A DNA stretch of 64,000 nt from Zoroaster sp. YZ-2022 (lineage: Eukaryota > Echinodermata > Asteroidea > Forcipulatida > Zoroasteridae): assembly GCA_029582265.1 (NCBI GenBank), contig CM055816.1:97475056-97539055 (forward strand). Direction: 5' to 3'. A model generated the notes under the pieces. The model had not been told where the DNA came from. It saw only the letters and a list, made by a program, of their open reading frames with translations, and searched no databases. This document shows positions 12,942 to 23,760 of this stretch, one piece after another; the stretch's first letter is position 1, and each line of letters opens with the position of its first letter. The position numbers and the translations under genes are program-made.

Positions 12942-13370
12942 CTACGACCCAGAAAGCCCAGTTTCACCAAAGCCCTCAACTCGTGAATAATAATACTTCG
13001 TGTGTGAGGGCACCCATGACGCTTTGTTACCCCACGCACAACAGTCCATCGTGTTATAACTGGCATTTCCCATACGTGCAATGCGAACAACAGGGGACAA
13101 GCGACATCTTCTAGACCGAAAAACAGCAAAAATGTCCGATAGCAGCGAATATTGGAAGATCACAGTATAGATGAGAAGAGGAGTTTCATAGGCACTCTGA
13201 GATAGTGATGTCAGCTCTAGCGATGAGGGAGCCCCAGACGAGAGGGAAGGCGAAGACGATGACGAAGAAGTCGAAGAGCGCTGAACCATACCGGTTCGAG
13301 CCACTTGGCGCCCTGCAGTGACCAGCCCGGTGACGGTGATCGTCAGCCGAAGACGACGAACCAAAACCAT
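12942..13370 (-). CDS. Unrecognised 142-codon ORF in a CpG-richer patch
   Basis: The frame runs from an ATG at 13368-13370 to a stop near 12942. The predicted protein begins MVLVRRLRLTITVTG, has a serine run at about residues 33-42 and no domain I recognise. The opposite strand also shows short coding-like acidic stretches (DSDVSSSDEGAPDERE near 13205-13250), so the coding strand is ambiguous. The patch 12930-13400 is clearly richer in GC and CpG than the DNA on either side, which fits a promoter or first exon. It is equally possible that this is an open frame with no product. Confidence 0.2.
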   Translation of the reverse strand: MVLVRRLRLTITVTGLVTAGRQVARTGMVQRSSTSSSSSSPSLSSGAPSSLELTSLSQSAYETPLLIYTVIFQYSLLSDIFAVFRSRRCRLSPVVRIARMGNASYNTMDCCAWGNKASWVPSHTKYYYSRVEGFGETGLSGS

Positions 13371-13644
13371 GATAGACGGCTAAACACAGACTGGTAAGCC
13401 CACAAATGATTCATGAATGAAATACTGAATGATGCTTCGTTTGATCAATTCGTTTCTTGACAAAAATAGTTGTACGCTATACTGACAAAAAAATGAACGA
13501 ACAGATGGAGACCCAATAATAATGTAGTAGTACATGCATGTGCAATACATGTACAGTGGAAATTTGGGTATACTATGTCTTGCGTTTTATGATTTGTTGG
13601 CAATATTACAGTTTTATGAAGACATGATGGGAAAGTAATCACTC

Positions 13645-14913
13645 AAAATTCAAATAAAATCATGATCTTTTTCCATCATGCTTTTAAGCATAATTGACAT
13701 TTAGTCTTTCTTAAATCAAAGGTTAGCCCCCGCACAATAAAATGTTTGATCTGCCCATGGAAAAATGTATCTTCATGTACCTGTCCTTTATCGCTGGGAT
13801 ATTTAAGTCAATTTTAAGAAACCCAATGACAAAGTTATCAAATTATATTTTCCAAACCTTTTTTTTTTTTTAATAGGGGTTCGTGTGGACATTGTTCTTC
13901 AGCCTTTGCTCGCAAACTGTATATGTTTCAAAGAAGTGAGAAGACGAGAACAGATGCGGCAGCTGGGCATCAACGTGGGTGATCCCAACCAGTGCCTTAC
14001 CATCCATGGGTTGGTTTGATGCGATCTGCCTGCACAAGGGGTGCTTGCAAAGCGTATCTTCAGTACAGAGCATACTGGTGAGATGCAGTTGAAGGGAAAG
14101 CTTGACCAGTAAGTGATTTGAGTGTTGACGAATGTAAAGCAATGTACCATCAATTTCAATTTTTTTAGAGCAATGTGTTTGAATGATCTGCATTCCAGAT
14201 TACTGATTGACCAGGAGCACGGTGTTTCTGAGTAACCCACAACTTTTGACCGTTGACCCCGTATCTATATCTTATTGTAAAGCATTAAAGATGTAATTGT
14301 TCTTTGTTCATGATTATTTGGTATGGTTATGTTTTATAGCATTCGTTCATGTGTTAAAAACAATATCGATACTCCACCATGCAAATCACAAATCTTATGT
14401 TTATAATTTGTCAGATTTTTTTTTTTTGTTTTACAGAAAATATCGCCATGTTGCATATCGGCAAGTGGTGAGGTGGTGTCGGTTATTTTTGGCGTTTCAA
14501 CTGTACATGCCATCATTGTAAGGACGCAATCCGCAGGACGTTCCCAAACCGTGATGGGTACATAGGGTTTTCGTATCCACCACTGGATTAGCGATTGTTT
14601 TTTTTTATTTTTTAAATTTTTAACATTCTTCCCTAGTTATAATGATCTGAGGGGGTTACAAATTATTTTGTGCGTTCAAACCATGATCAATGGCAGAATC
14701 AATTACGTGTATTTATTTTGTGTCTTTCAGGGAGAAGTTGATTAATTTAGCACTAATGTGAAATAAACTTGTTTTATGTTGCCAACAATACACTATGGTA
14801 AAAACATTACAAAATTCGTATGGCAGAAAGATACCAAGAACTGAAAATTTTAAGACTTTTTACTCTGAATAAATGAAGAAAAATATATTTACCAACAATT
14901 GAGTTTATTTTTT
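13645..14913. other. Non-coding or unresolved stretch
   Basis: AT-rich. Around 13890-14110 the plus strand reads for about 30 codons as a charged, exon-like segment (FKEVRRREQMRQLGINVGD) ahead of a CAG-TAAGT donor-like site near 14108-14112, but a stop interrupts it. I do not call a gene. Confidence 0.4.
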
Positions 14914-15179
14914 AGGTTAAAATATCAAAATTTAAAAAATTGCCTCTTGATGACGAAAATAACTTAATCAAAACCTGTACATACTTGTTTGGAACTTGGC
15001 TTCTTCTGTTAAACGAACTGGAAACCTTTGAAATTCGTTTCCCCTTTTCTGCTCTTTCCCAGGAAAAAACTTACAATCAGTATAACTCTACTGCTGAGCA
15101 GGTTAGATTCTCTTGGATTAAAGCTAATTCAATTAGGTTTTTGGCTTGCATCACAAAAGGAGAAGGGGACAAAGACTAA
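14914..15179 (+). CDS. Unrecognised ORF following an acceptor-like site
   Basis: After TTTATTTTTTAG (ending about 14915) the frame is open to a TAA at 15177-15179. The 80-odd residue product contains ordinary globular-protein composition (for example STAEQVRFSWIKANSIRFLA). There is no good ATG in frame; a TTG is the first plausible initiator, so an internal or terminal exon is more likely than a complete gene. No homologue recognised. Confidence 0.25.
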
Positions 15180-15458
15180 TATTGTAAATCCATGTTGGTA
15201 AATCTCATATTTCCTTCATAAAACTTAAAAATTGTTCTGAGGTACAGTGGCAAAAATTGTAAAAAACAAGAATAGAATAACAATAAAAGGTACAGGCCAT
15301 GTCATTCTGTCTTCAATCAAATATTAATAACAAATATAAAAGACATGTACAAACAACAAATCCATTTAAAAAATGTTCAGGCCCTTTAAATATAATAAAA
15401 TAACCTAAAGTAACAATAGCAAAGATTATAAAAGATTAAAACATGGGGGCCAGATAAA

Positions 15459-15662
15459 GTGATAAAAAAAGGCAAATATCAGCAGGGCGGATCCGAATTT
15501 TGGGATGAAGGTGAAATCTTTTCGTGTATTATTCACGAACTTACCCATTCCTTTGATATCGAAGGATCCTCGGAAATTGAAAAAATGAGTCTCTGGGTTC
15601 TTAATACTATTTCTAGTGCATCCACCAACAACAAAATGAAGTCGGCATTATATAACTCTTAA
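15459..15662 (+). CDS. Short ORF with an HELTH (HExxH) zinc-binding signature
   Basis: About 67 codons read open from 15459 to a TAA. The segment FSCIIHELTHSFDIEGSSEI contains HExxH, the zinc-ligand and catalytic motif of zincin metallopeptidases. The neighbouring HSFD resembles the HAFD that follows the motif in M13 (neprilysin-type) peptidases, which supports at most a fragment of such a gene. The usual third ligand and the rest of the domain are not visible. The first codon is GTG rather than ATG, so this would be an exon, a relic or chance. Confidence 0.25.
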   Translation: MIKKGKYQQGGSEFWDEGEIFSCIIHELTHSFDIEGSSEIEKMSLWVLNTISSASTNNKMKSALYNS

Positions 15663-15740
15663 CAACAACGTCGAAAAAAAACTTCATAAAACTTCATGCC
15701 TCTGTGACATGAAAACGCATGTAATATACACGGAAGTAAC

Positions 15741-16205
15741 ATGGCGTCTTCTGTTTACTCGGGGGCTCATGGGTTATACGTCATCCCTCGCTGGTTTACA
15801 AGTCCGCTGGTACTATATCGTGGATTTCATAGTGGATTTTCAATGGGGCTTTGTCGGGAACCAGTGCAGGGCGGAAATTTCAAAAAACGAAGAAGCGGGT
15901 CTAATTCTTCGGTCAAATTGCAACAAAATTATAAAGAGAAAACATGACCACAACAATAAATTGTTACCTGAACACAACATAAACAAGGTTCGATAGTCAA
16001 TTTAATTTAGAGTTTTCGTTGCAGTCCATCTTTAAAAGGTAGTAAATCGAGTCTTCTTCTCGGCTCTCCTTCGGCTAGATATTCATTATCAAATCCGGAA
16101 TTAGCCAATCCTGATGAAAATTTTTATTCTTCGTCTTGTTTGAGTAATATTTATAATAGATTTTCCGATTGTTTATCGACGGCCGTTATCCAAGGTGCGT
16201 TTTAA
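15741..16205 (+). CDS. Two adjacent unrecognised open segments, possibly exons of one gene
   Basis: Segment 1 starts at ATG 15741 (MASSVYSGAHGLYVIPRWF) and is open to 15947. An overlapping frame is open from 15709 to 15996. Segment 2 starts after TTTTCGTTGCAG (ending 16024) and is open for 59 codons (16026-16205, SPSLKGSKSSLLLGSPSARY) to a TAA. Segment 2 is serine and asparagine rich. The splice phases I can test do not join cleanly, so the link is speculative. The DNA beyond it to the contig end at 16725 is AT-rich with nothing recognisable. Confidence 0.2.
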
Positions 16206-16725
16206 GACAATATCGATAATTTCAACAAGATTATAAGCCCGGGTCGATAATCACGATATTTGTTCCTCGCTTTTTCATTTCTTTCGTTTATTATATTATA
16301 ATATCCCCCAAATGTTAACGCTATTTAATGATATCGTAAGATTACCGCTTTATTATCGATGGTATTTTTCTAATGGATTTTTTCTATTCAAATTTTAATT
16401 TCTGCCGTATGATGCATTTATAATTTATAATTATATTTTATAATTAATAAAAAAGACGTTTCCATTAGCATTTCAGAGTAATTTTCGTTTTTATATCCAA
16501 AATCTGGAAATTTTATAGCGACTCAAAATTTAATGTAGCGATTTGATGAATATGAAATTTACGTCAATGAAAATGATTATTTAACGTACAACGACAATGT
16601 TTTTAGTAACTATGTTGCGTCGCGTTAATAGCGACGAGATTGTAAATAGTTAAATATAACCGCTAAAATTTTATCAGAATCAAATAAATTTTGAACGTAC
16701 TGCAAAACGAGATGCGGGGAGTTGA

Positions 16726-17225
16726 NNNNNNNNNNNNNNNNNNNNNNNNNNNNNNNNNNNNNNNNNNNNNNNNNNNNNNNNNNNNNNNNNNNNNNNNNNN
16801 NNNNNNNNNNNNNNNNNNNNNNNNNNNNNNNNNNNNNNNNNNNNNNNNNNNNNNNNNNNNNNNNNNNNNNNNNNNNNNNNNNNNNNNNNNNNNNNNNNNN
16901 NNNNNNNNNNNNNNNNNNNNNNNNNNNNNNNNNNNNNNNNNNNNNNNNNNNNNNNNNNNNNNNNNNNNNNNNNNNNNNNNNNNNNNNNNNNNNNNNNNNN
17001 NNNNNNNNNNNNNNNNNNNNNNNNNNNNNNNNNNNNNNNNNNNNNNNNNNNNNNNNNNNNNNNNNNNNNNNNNNNNNNNNNNNNNNNNNNNNNNNNNNNN
17101 NNNNNNNNNNNNNNNNNNNNNNNNNNNNNNNNNNNNNNNNNNNNNNNNNNNNNNNNNNNNNNNNNNNNNNNNNNNNNNNNNNNNNNNNNNNNNNNNNNNN
17201 NNNNNNNNNNNNNNNNNNNNNNNNN
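16726..17225. other. Scaffold gap (500 N)
   Basis: Exactly 500 undetermined bases. Any open frame drawn through it is meaningless. Sequence order and orientation across it depend on scaffolding only. Confidence 1.
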
Positions 17226-18690
17226 TGGAAAAAATTTGGACAAGGAAGTTTTCAAAATTACCGACCTGTAGCGAATTTAAAGTACCTTGGAAAAACAATC
17301 GAGCGAGTTGTTTCATCACGGATCTCTGACCATGTTCGTGCTAATAACCTGTCGGACACATTTCAGTCAGCCTATAAACCATTTCATGGAACGAAACTGC
17401 TCTTCTCCGCGTCAACAATGACATTTTATCTGCCATGGATGATGGAAGAATCACTGCATTAGTTTTGTTAGACTTAAGCGCCGCTTTTGACACGGTCGAT
17501 CACAAAATCCTTCTCTCCGCCTTCAATATCATCTTGGAATACATGACACAGCCCTGGTTAATTGATGTAGGTCCTACCTTTTAAATAGGCCCCAACGCAT
17601 GTTTGTATTGGTAACGCTATCTCCGAGCCTGTTATTCTTGACTATTCTGTACCCAAGGCTTCGTGCTCGGCCCACAGTGGTTTACTGTTTATACCTTTCC
17701 AGTTCGTGATATCATTTTGAAGTATAATTTAAATTACCATGTCTACGCTGATGACACGCAGCTTTACATTACTTTTAAATCTTCTCAAGAACCTGCCGAT
17801 TCCTGCATTACAACACTGGAGAAATGTATTCAAGAGATTCGAAGTTGGATGAGACAAAACTTCCTGAAATTGAACGACGAAAACAGAATTTTTTCTATTT
17901 GGATCACGTCAGCAATTGTCTAAAGTTTCTCTTCCATTTATTACAACTGGTGACTCGCAGATAACCCCCTCATCACAAGCACGTAATTTGGGTGTTATAT
18001 TTCACTCGACAATGACTTTAAAACCTCATATCTCCAACATTGTTCGCATATCATCATTTCATATCAGAAATATTAGCCGAATAAGGAAATACTTGAATAA
18101 AAGTGCTGCTGAACAAATTATACATGCGTTTGTCACATCACGGCTCGATAACGGGAATGCTCTCCTGTACGGTCTCCCACAGAATCAAATACATCGTCTT
18201 TGTCCGAAAGTCATGCCATATCCGCCAATCTTGAAAGAACTGCACTGGCTTCCTGTTTCACAGAGAATTGTTTTAAACTTATGCTAATTGTTCACAAATC
18301 TTTAATAACATTGCTTCATTTATATTTCTGAACTTCTTAAAGTCTACACTCCATCACGCAATTTGCGCTCCGGCAACATGTCCTCCTCAAGGAACCAACT
18401 CAAAACGGAACTGGGGTGATAGGTCTTTTTCTGTCACGGCTCGAGACTTGAAATCATCTTCAGCTAGACTCAAATCTTGTCATAGTATAACTAGATTTAA
18501 GTCGATGCTTAAAAACTCATCTTATGTCACAATTCTTCAAAGATGATGTATATTTGTAATTCCATTGTACAGTAGGTATATGTATCTCAGTACATAATTT
18601 TTCCTATGCTATCATTGTATATTGTTTGTATTCATGTTTTTTATTTTTCCGCGTTGAGGCCCAGCAGGAGTGGATATGTGCATACAAATC
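17226..18690 (+). mobile_element. 5'-cut non-LTR retrotransposon (CR1/L2-like) reverse transcriptase region
   Basis: Reading plus-strand frames in order gives reverse transcriptase motifs: NYRPVANLKYLGKTIERVV (finger region), [18 protein letters not shown] near 17470 (catalytic motif A), YADDTQLYI near 17745 (motif C with the catalytic aspartates) and the thumb-side segment ARNLGVIF. A C-terminal region with ILKELHWLPVSQRI follows at about 18225. The frame changes several times and there are stops, so it is a pseudogene. The 5' part is lost in the gap. The 3' end runs into a (TTA)n tract, as expected for a LINE with a simple-repeat tail. Clade assignment is from the general look of the motifs. 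Confidence 0.85.
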
Positions 18691-18919
<229 letters not shown>

Positions 18920-18924
18920 ATTAA

Positions 18925-19327
18925 CAATGAAATTGCCTTGTTGCATCATTACGTGAGGGCGCTATACATGGAACTTGCAAAAAGTCCTGTGGTAACCAAG
19001 TGGACATGAAGAAGAAATGAGTGCGGTACCCAAGGCATAATTGAAAAATTGGTCTTGGTACTGAAATGGTTGAACAAATTATCTATTGCTCTATGGGGCC
19101 AGGTCAGGAGGCCAAACCATATCTGCCAGTAGCCAGGGATCAAGCCGGTCAGATGCAAACAACCTGGGTAACGGCGGTAGCAGGGATCACACAAATTGGG
19201 ACACAAAGCCTTTTGCATTGGTTGAACACAAAGTAGATTTATAGGGAAAAACGACCTGAATATTATATAAACGGGTAGCGAGCAAAGAAAAATTGGCTGA
19301 TGGCGGACTCGAGACCCGCGACCTCTC

Positions 19328-19403
<76 letters not shown>

Positions 19404-19549
19404 TTTCAGTACCAAGACCAATTTTTCAATTATGCCTTGGGTACCACTCATTTCTTTTTCATGTCTACTTGGTTACCACAGGACTTTTGGCAAGTTTCAT
19501 TGTATAGCGCCCTCACATGTTGATGCATTGCAAGGCAATTTCTCTATTG
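18925..19549. mobile_element. Non-autonomous inverted-repeat element flanked by TTAA
   Basis: Arms of about 145 bp at 18925-19068 and 19402-19549 are reverse complements. Both begin CAAT, continue with AAATTGCCTTG and contain GAGGGCGCTATAC. TTAA stands immediately outside each end (18921-18924 and 19550-19553), consistent with a TTAA target duplication. The internal 330 bp has no ORF. It includes a tRNA-B-box-like stretch on the minus strand near 19305-19325 and a pure (TA)n run at 19329-19401. TTAA duplication is typical of piggyBac-type elements, but the ends are not the classical piggyBac CCC termini. Confidence 0.75.
19329..19401. repeat. (TA)n microsatellite
   Basis: About 36 uninterrupted TA units inside the inverted-repeat element, placed right before its right arm. 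Confidence 0.97.
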
Positions 19550-19950
19550 TTAACATACAGGTGTCATAATGAATTACTCTCTGAGCCATGAAATCAACTT
19601 TATAATAAAATACCAATTATTTGAATTTGAATTTTATTAAAAATGGCAATTATCGTGACCCGAAGGTCAGAATTGTAACGCCAGTACAACAGTAAAAAGA
19701 GTTACTAAAAATATAAAAATACACAAATATTAACACCAAAGTAATTAATATAAGAAAAGCAGATTAAACTAGTGTAAAAACAACAGTCAAAATTACAAAA
19801 TAACACATCACAAAAAGGGTGCACCAGAAGAAAGCACCCACAGAGCATTCAAATAAAACAGTAAAAGCAACAACAAAACTTGTAAAAGGACCCCCCAAAA
19901 AAAAAAAAAAAACCCAAACCCTTCGAACAACTCACACAATAAAAGGGGAC

Positions 19951-21411
19951 TTATTTAGAATTTATAACAATGAAGTACGGAACAGGGCTATTTTTAAAAC
20001 GACTGGTTCTATTGTGGATGGTAGAAATATTATGACAATTACGGAGATTTCGACCATGACTCGCCAGCCTGGTAGGGGAGAGGTCTTTAGTGCGAGGGTT
20101 TGTCAACAAGTCCATCAGCGAAGCGCCGGCAGTATTCCTCCCTCCTACCAGCCAGAGAGTCAAGGCCTAGAGATAAAAGTGCAGAATCATATAGAATCAT
20201 AACTATTACCCAAAATAATTTTACAGGTACGTTTTGGATAGATTCAATGATATGAGTATGCTTAGCCGTAATACTTGAGTGCCAGGTGACATCACCATAT
20301 TCCAAGACTGGTCGGACATACCCATTAAAAACAATTTTAATTCTTCCAAACTAAATCCAAAACGTTTAAGAGAACGCAGCATGAATAATTTCCTGTTGGC
20401 TTTTGATATCATGTGATTAATGTGACTGTCCCACCTGAGGTTATTCTGAATCCAAGGCCCAGAACTTTGGCCTCCGTAACAAAAGAAACAGGTTCGTCAC
20501 CAATTGTTAAATTACCGGGGTGTTGATGGGTTGTTGAAACACACCTGGATGGCCTGGCATTTGGAGGGATTTAACTGTAAATGATTAGCGTCAGACCACT
20601 CTTTGAAATTATCTAGGATCTTCTTGCATGTGGCCACGACTGCCAATTTAAATTCTCTGTAAATGTCAGGTCGTCAACATATTTCCAATACTTTGATTGT
20701 GAGTTTTGAGCAGCATCATTAATGAGTATTTGAAAACCAATCGGGCCGAACTTGGTACCTTGGGGAATTCCCCCATGAATACCAACATAATCTGAGAGAA
20801 CATTATTATAGCGAACACATTGGCGTCTATTACGAAGGAAGTCGCAAATCCAGGGAACGATGGACCCACGGACTAATGGAGATGATCTTATTAATCAATA
20901 AAGTGTGGTCCATCAGATCAAATGCCTTTGAAAAGTCCGTGAGTACCACCGTTCCCACATTGCGACCTCCTTCTGCACCATGAAAAAGATAATGAATTAA
21001 ATTAATAAGGTAATGGTTGGTTGAGACCCCCTTAACATTACCAAACTGCTGCAAGTCAATTTTAAAATGAATATCGTCAAGAATCCAATCAGTAACAAAT
21101 CCTTCAGCAATCTTAGCAAAAACAGAAGTAAGTGACACAGGTCTAAGTTTGTCAAGACTAGGGGGATACTGTTTGGGAATAGGCACAACAATAGCGTCTT
21201 TCCATTGCACAGGAACAACACCCTCATTAAAAGAACTGTTAAGTATATCTGTGAGAGGCACACTAAGTTCATATGCAAATTCTTTTACGAGTTTCGGTGG
21301 AAATTCATCAGGTCCTGACGACTTGCTAGATTTAATTTTTTTTAGCCTGGCATAGACATCCCAAGGGTAAAGATGGGGGGTAGGGTCTACCGCTGGCAAG
21401 AACGCAGGCAA
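19951..21411 (-). pseudogene. LINE reverse transcriptase and C-terminal region
   Basis: The frame 21411-20830 contains KIKSSKSSGPDEFPPKLVKE (RT entry motif), LRPVSLTSVFAKIAEGFV, VKGVSTNHYLINLIHYL and VVLTDFSKAFDLMDHTLL (motif A aspartate near 20935). After a frame change, GIHGGIPQGTKFGPIGF and KYVDDLTF (catalytic Asp pair near 20680) follow. The C-terminal segment has RPVLEYGDVTWHSSI near 20300 and YCRRFADGLVD near 20110. Several frameshifts and stops inactivate it. Confidence 0.85.
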
Positions 21412-21644
21412 TTTTGACGTATCTAAGGGATCAAGATCAGCGGAAACGTCAACAAACTTGTCATTGATCGCATTAGCTTTGGCAGATCACTTCCATCAGT
21501 ACCAGGATGTCTATGTCAAGACCGGTTTATTGTTATTCGTGACCTTTTTAACCTGTTGGTGCCATTGACGAGGATCTGTGTTCTGCAGATTACGAATACG
21601 ATTAGCATAATAAGAAATATTGTAATTCAATCTCTCTCTTTTAA

Positions 21645-22855
21645 TCAGGTTTCTATATTTGCGCCAAAGCACCATGTTATGAGTGTTAAAAGCACTTGAC
21701 GGTCAAAAACCAACTTCTTTATGTGAGGAGTAAGCCAAGGCTTGTCATTAACATGGTTCCTGTAATTTTTAAAAGGAAAATAAAAATCCATGGCAGAATC
21801 AAGCAAATTGTAAAAAAAATCAGCATTGCCTTGAGAATCCATACAATTTAAAATTTCATTCCAGTTCTGAATTTGAATCCATCGTCCAAAAGCAAAGAAT
21901 ACCAGTGTTAAACAATGGGCGAAATCTTTTAACCTTAAAGAATTCTGTCTTTTGTGGTGGATCTTAGGGTTCCATAAAATACAAACATGATCACTGCTTC
22001 CAATAGGAGACAGAGGAAATGGTTTATCAAAAAAAGTCTTCAAATTGTGGCTAGTGAGAATAAAGTCAAGCACTGCATCGGCTCTAGTATGAAAATCAAC
22101 TATTTGAGTTAAGTCATTTCCAGCAATGACTGAATAAATATTCATACGGTTAAAATCTCCCAAAATAACCACACCAATATCAGGATATTTTGTACGTAAC
22201 AAATCAAGACTGGTCATCAGATGATTTTCTAGTGTACGCGTTGATAAGGAGAGTCTGTAGTTATGTAAACTGCACATACAGCTATAGCAGAAATTGCTCT
22301 TGGTAATCTCGGAGGACGGAGTCTCACCCAGATACATTCCAGTTCATCAGGGACGACGATATCGTTGATCTTAACAGCGGGAATATGATTTTTGGAATAA
22401 ACCGCAACTCCGCCTCCCCGTCTCAGATCACGGCATCTTGAAAAAACATTATACCCATTGATGTTTAACATGTTGTCAGGAATGTCAGGGGTGAACCAGG
22501 ATTCTGTAATCACTCCAATGTCTACATTGTTTAGCTCGAAAATCAATCGAGCTTCATCAAACTTGTTGACAAGTGATCTTGCATTGGTCAAAAATATGGA
22601 ACGTAAGCCAGATTTTCTCGTTACTGGTTGATCTGTATGATTAGCAGATACAATAATGTGATGATGTGGCAGAGGGCGCAAAAGTTGAGAGTTTCTGCAT
22701 CTGTGGTTGCTCATGAGGACAGGTATCCTCTCTGTAGTATGCACCTTAATAGTTCCAACGTCAGTAGTCGATGCTACATCCTCTTGTTTGCAATTGCATG
22801 TAAAATGACGGCGAGTGCGGCTGGATTTCCCTGCAGTTGTACCTCTATATCTCAA
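21645..22855 (-). pseudogene. LINE APE-type endonuclease domain
   Basis: Two overlapping frames cover the domain. The first (22855-22229) contains LTNARSLVNKFDEARL and IGVITESWFTPDIP, the start of the apurinic endonuclease fold with its catalytic Glu. It also has LRRGGGVAVYSKNHI. The second (22337-21645) contains VVILGDFN (catalytic Asp and Asn) and IGSSDHVCILW, the SDH motif with the catalytic histidine. The domain nicks target DNA to prime reverse transcription. The frame change between the parts lies near 22280. Confidence 0.85.
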
Positions 22856-23145
22856 ATTCCATTTGATTTAAGAACTTGTAGAACGTCCTGCTTAAATTGA
22901 GATTTTGGACTGAAGATACGCAGTTGCAGGAGTTGCCTCCGTGAATACATGAATGGTTTAAAACGGAGCATGTGGGGCTCACCACCAGTGCATGTAGATC
23001 TTTCGGCACACGATGATCTGTTGCTATTAACTCTGTAGTAGTGTAAAACATGCTCATGGATTGATGTAGGCCCAGGATTAATAGATACATCCATATAAAT
23101 TGTTATGTGGTAATACAACAAGTATAGGCTTACCATGTATACCAA
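22852..23145 (-). pseudogene. LINE leader ORF with 2A-like motif
   Basis: The frame opens at ATG 23143-23145. After a hydrophobic start (MVYMVSLYLLYYHITIYM) it reads DVSINPGP at 23068-23091. The canonical ribosome-skipping 2A core is D-x-E-x-N-P-G-P; here the Glu position is Ser while the NPGP end is intact. The position near the N-terminus of a non-LTR element ORF matches the placement reported for 2A-like sequences in such elements. The remainder is cysteine- and arginine-containing and of unknown function. Whether skipping would still work with Ser is untested. Confidence 0.7.
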
Positions 23146-23154
23146 GTAGGCTTA

Positions 23155-23760
23155 CCATGCACATATACATGTATCATGCAGTAACATATTGGGGCTGGTG
23201 CAGTCACATCAAAGTACATAAAATCCGGCGATGCACATTAAAATCCCCAACAAAATTCACCCATAACGCTCTGGGATGTATAACAAACACACAGTTAAAA
23301 TAAAAAGTATGGATGGGGATTCCAAACGGAGATAAAAACGGATTAAAAACAATACAAGACACAATGTTAAAAATGGCAGCTCATGACAAGGAGCGCCCTC
23401 TATAATGTTGACCTACATTAAAATGGCAAAACACTGTTATTGGGGTTTATTAAGTATTGTGACTTATACAGTAAGGAAACTGACTACAATTTGTTAATCT
23501 ATTTTGTTTGAGCAAAAAAGACTGAACGGGGACTTGAACCTAGGCTTGAACTCCTTCAGCCCCCCGTTCAATGTTGGAAAATCTGGGCTTGCGGTGTGCG
23601 TGCATCACATCAACATTGAAACGGGGGGGAAAGGTGAATTAAATGAAATCACATGTACATGTATACAACCAAATGTATTTGGGCACAGACAGATCATTGG
23701 GTATGAAATTCTCAAAACAGGGAACAACACACATTGGCTTATTACACTGTTTTACAGATC
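23155..23760. other. Spacer between LINE and piggyBac relic
   Basis: No gene. It contains a small inverted repeat at 23523-23570 (TGAACGGGG / CCCCGTTCA) whose minus strand reads GGTTCAAGTCC, close to a tRNA B box, followed by a T-run. It also contains a GAGCGCCCTCTATAATG motif near 23391 that may be the remains of a transposon end. Confidence 0.4.

Larger units (their letters stand above)
19620..23145 (-). mobile_element. CR1-like non-LTR retrotransposon, nearly full coding length, decayed
   Basis: Minus strand, 5' to 3': a leader ORF with a 2A-like motif (about 23145-22852), an APE-type endonuclease (22855 to about 21645), a reverse transcriptase (21411 to about 20660) and a C-terminal region to about 19950. 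The 3' UTR ends near 19620 in AATAAAATTCAAATTCAAA, a short repeated tail of the sort CR1-type elements carry. Frame changes separate the parts, so the copy is dead. The combination of 2A-like leader, APE endonuclease and RT is known from CR1-like elements of sea urchins and other invertebrates. Confidence 0.85.

Noticed and set aside
13870..14240. Two overlapping minus-strand ORFs of about 110 codons
   Set aside because: Mutually overlapping in different frames, no domain; plus-strand exon-like text in the same place is interrupted by a stop.
16663..17462. Long ORFs spanning 16.7-17.4 kb
   Set aside because: They run through 500 N; only the LINE reverse transcriptase after 17225 is real sequence.
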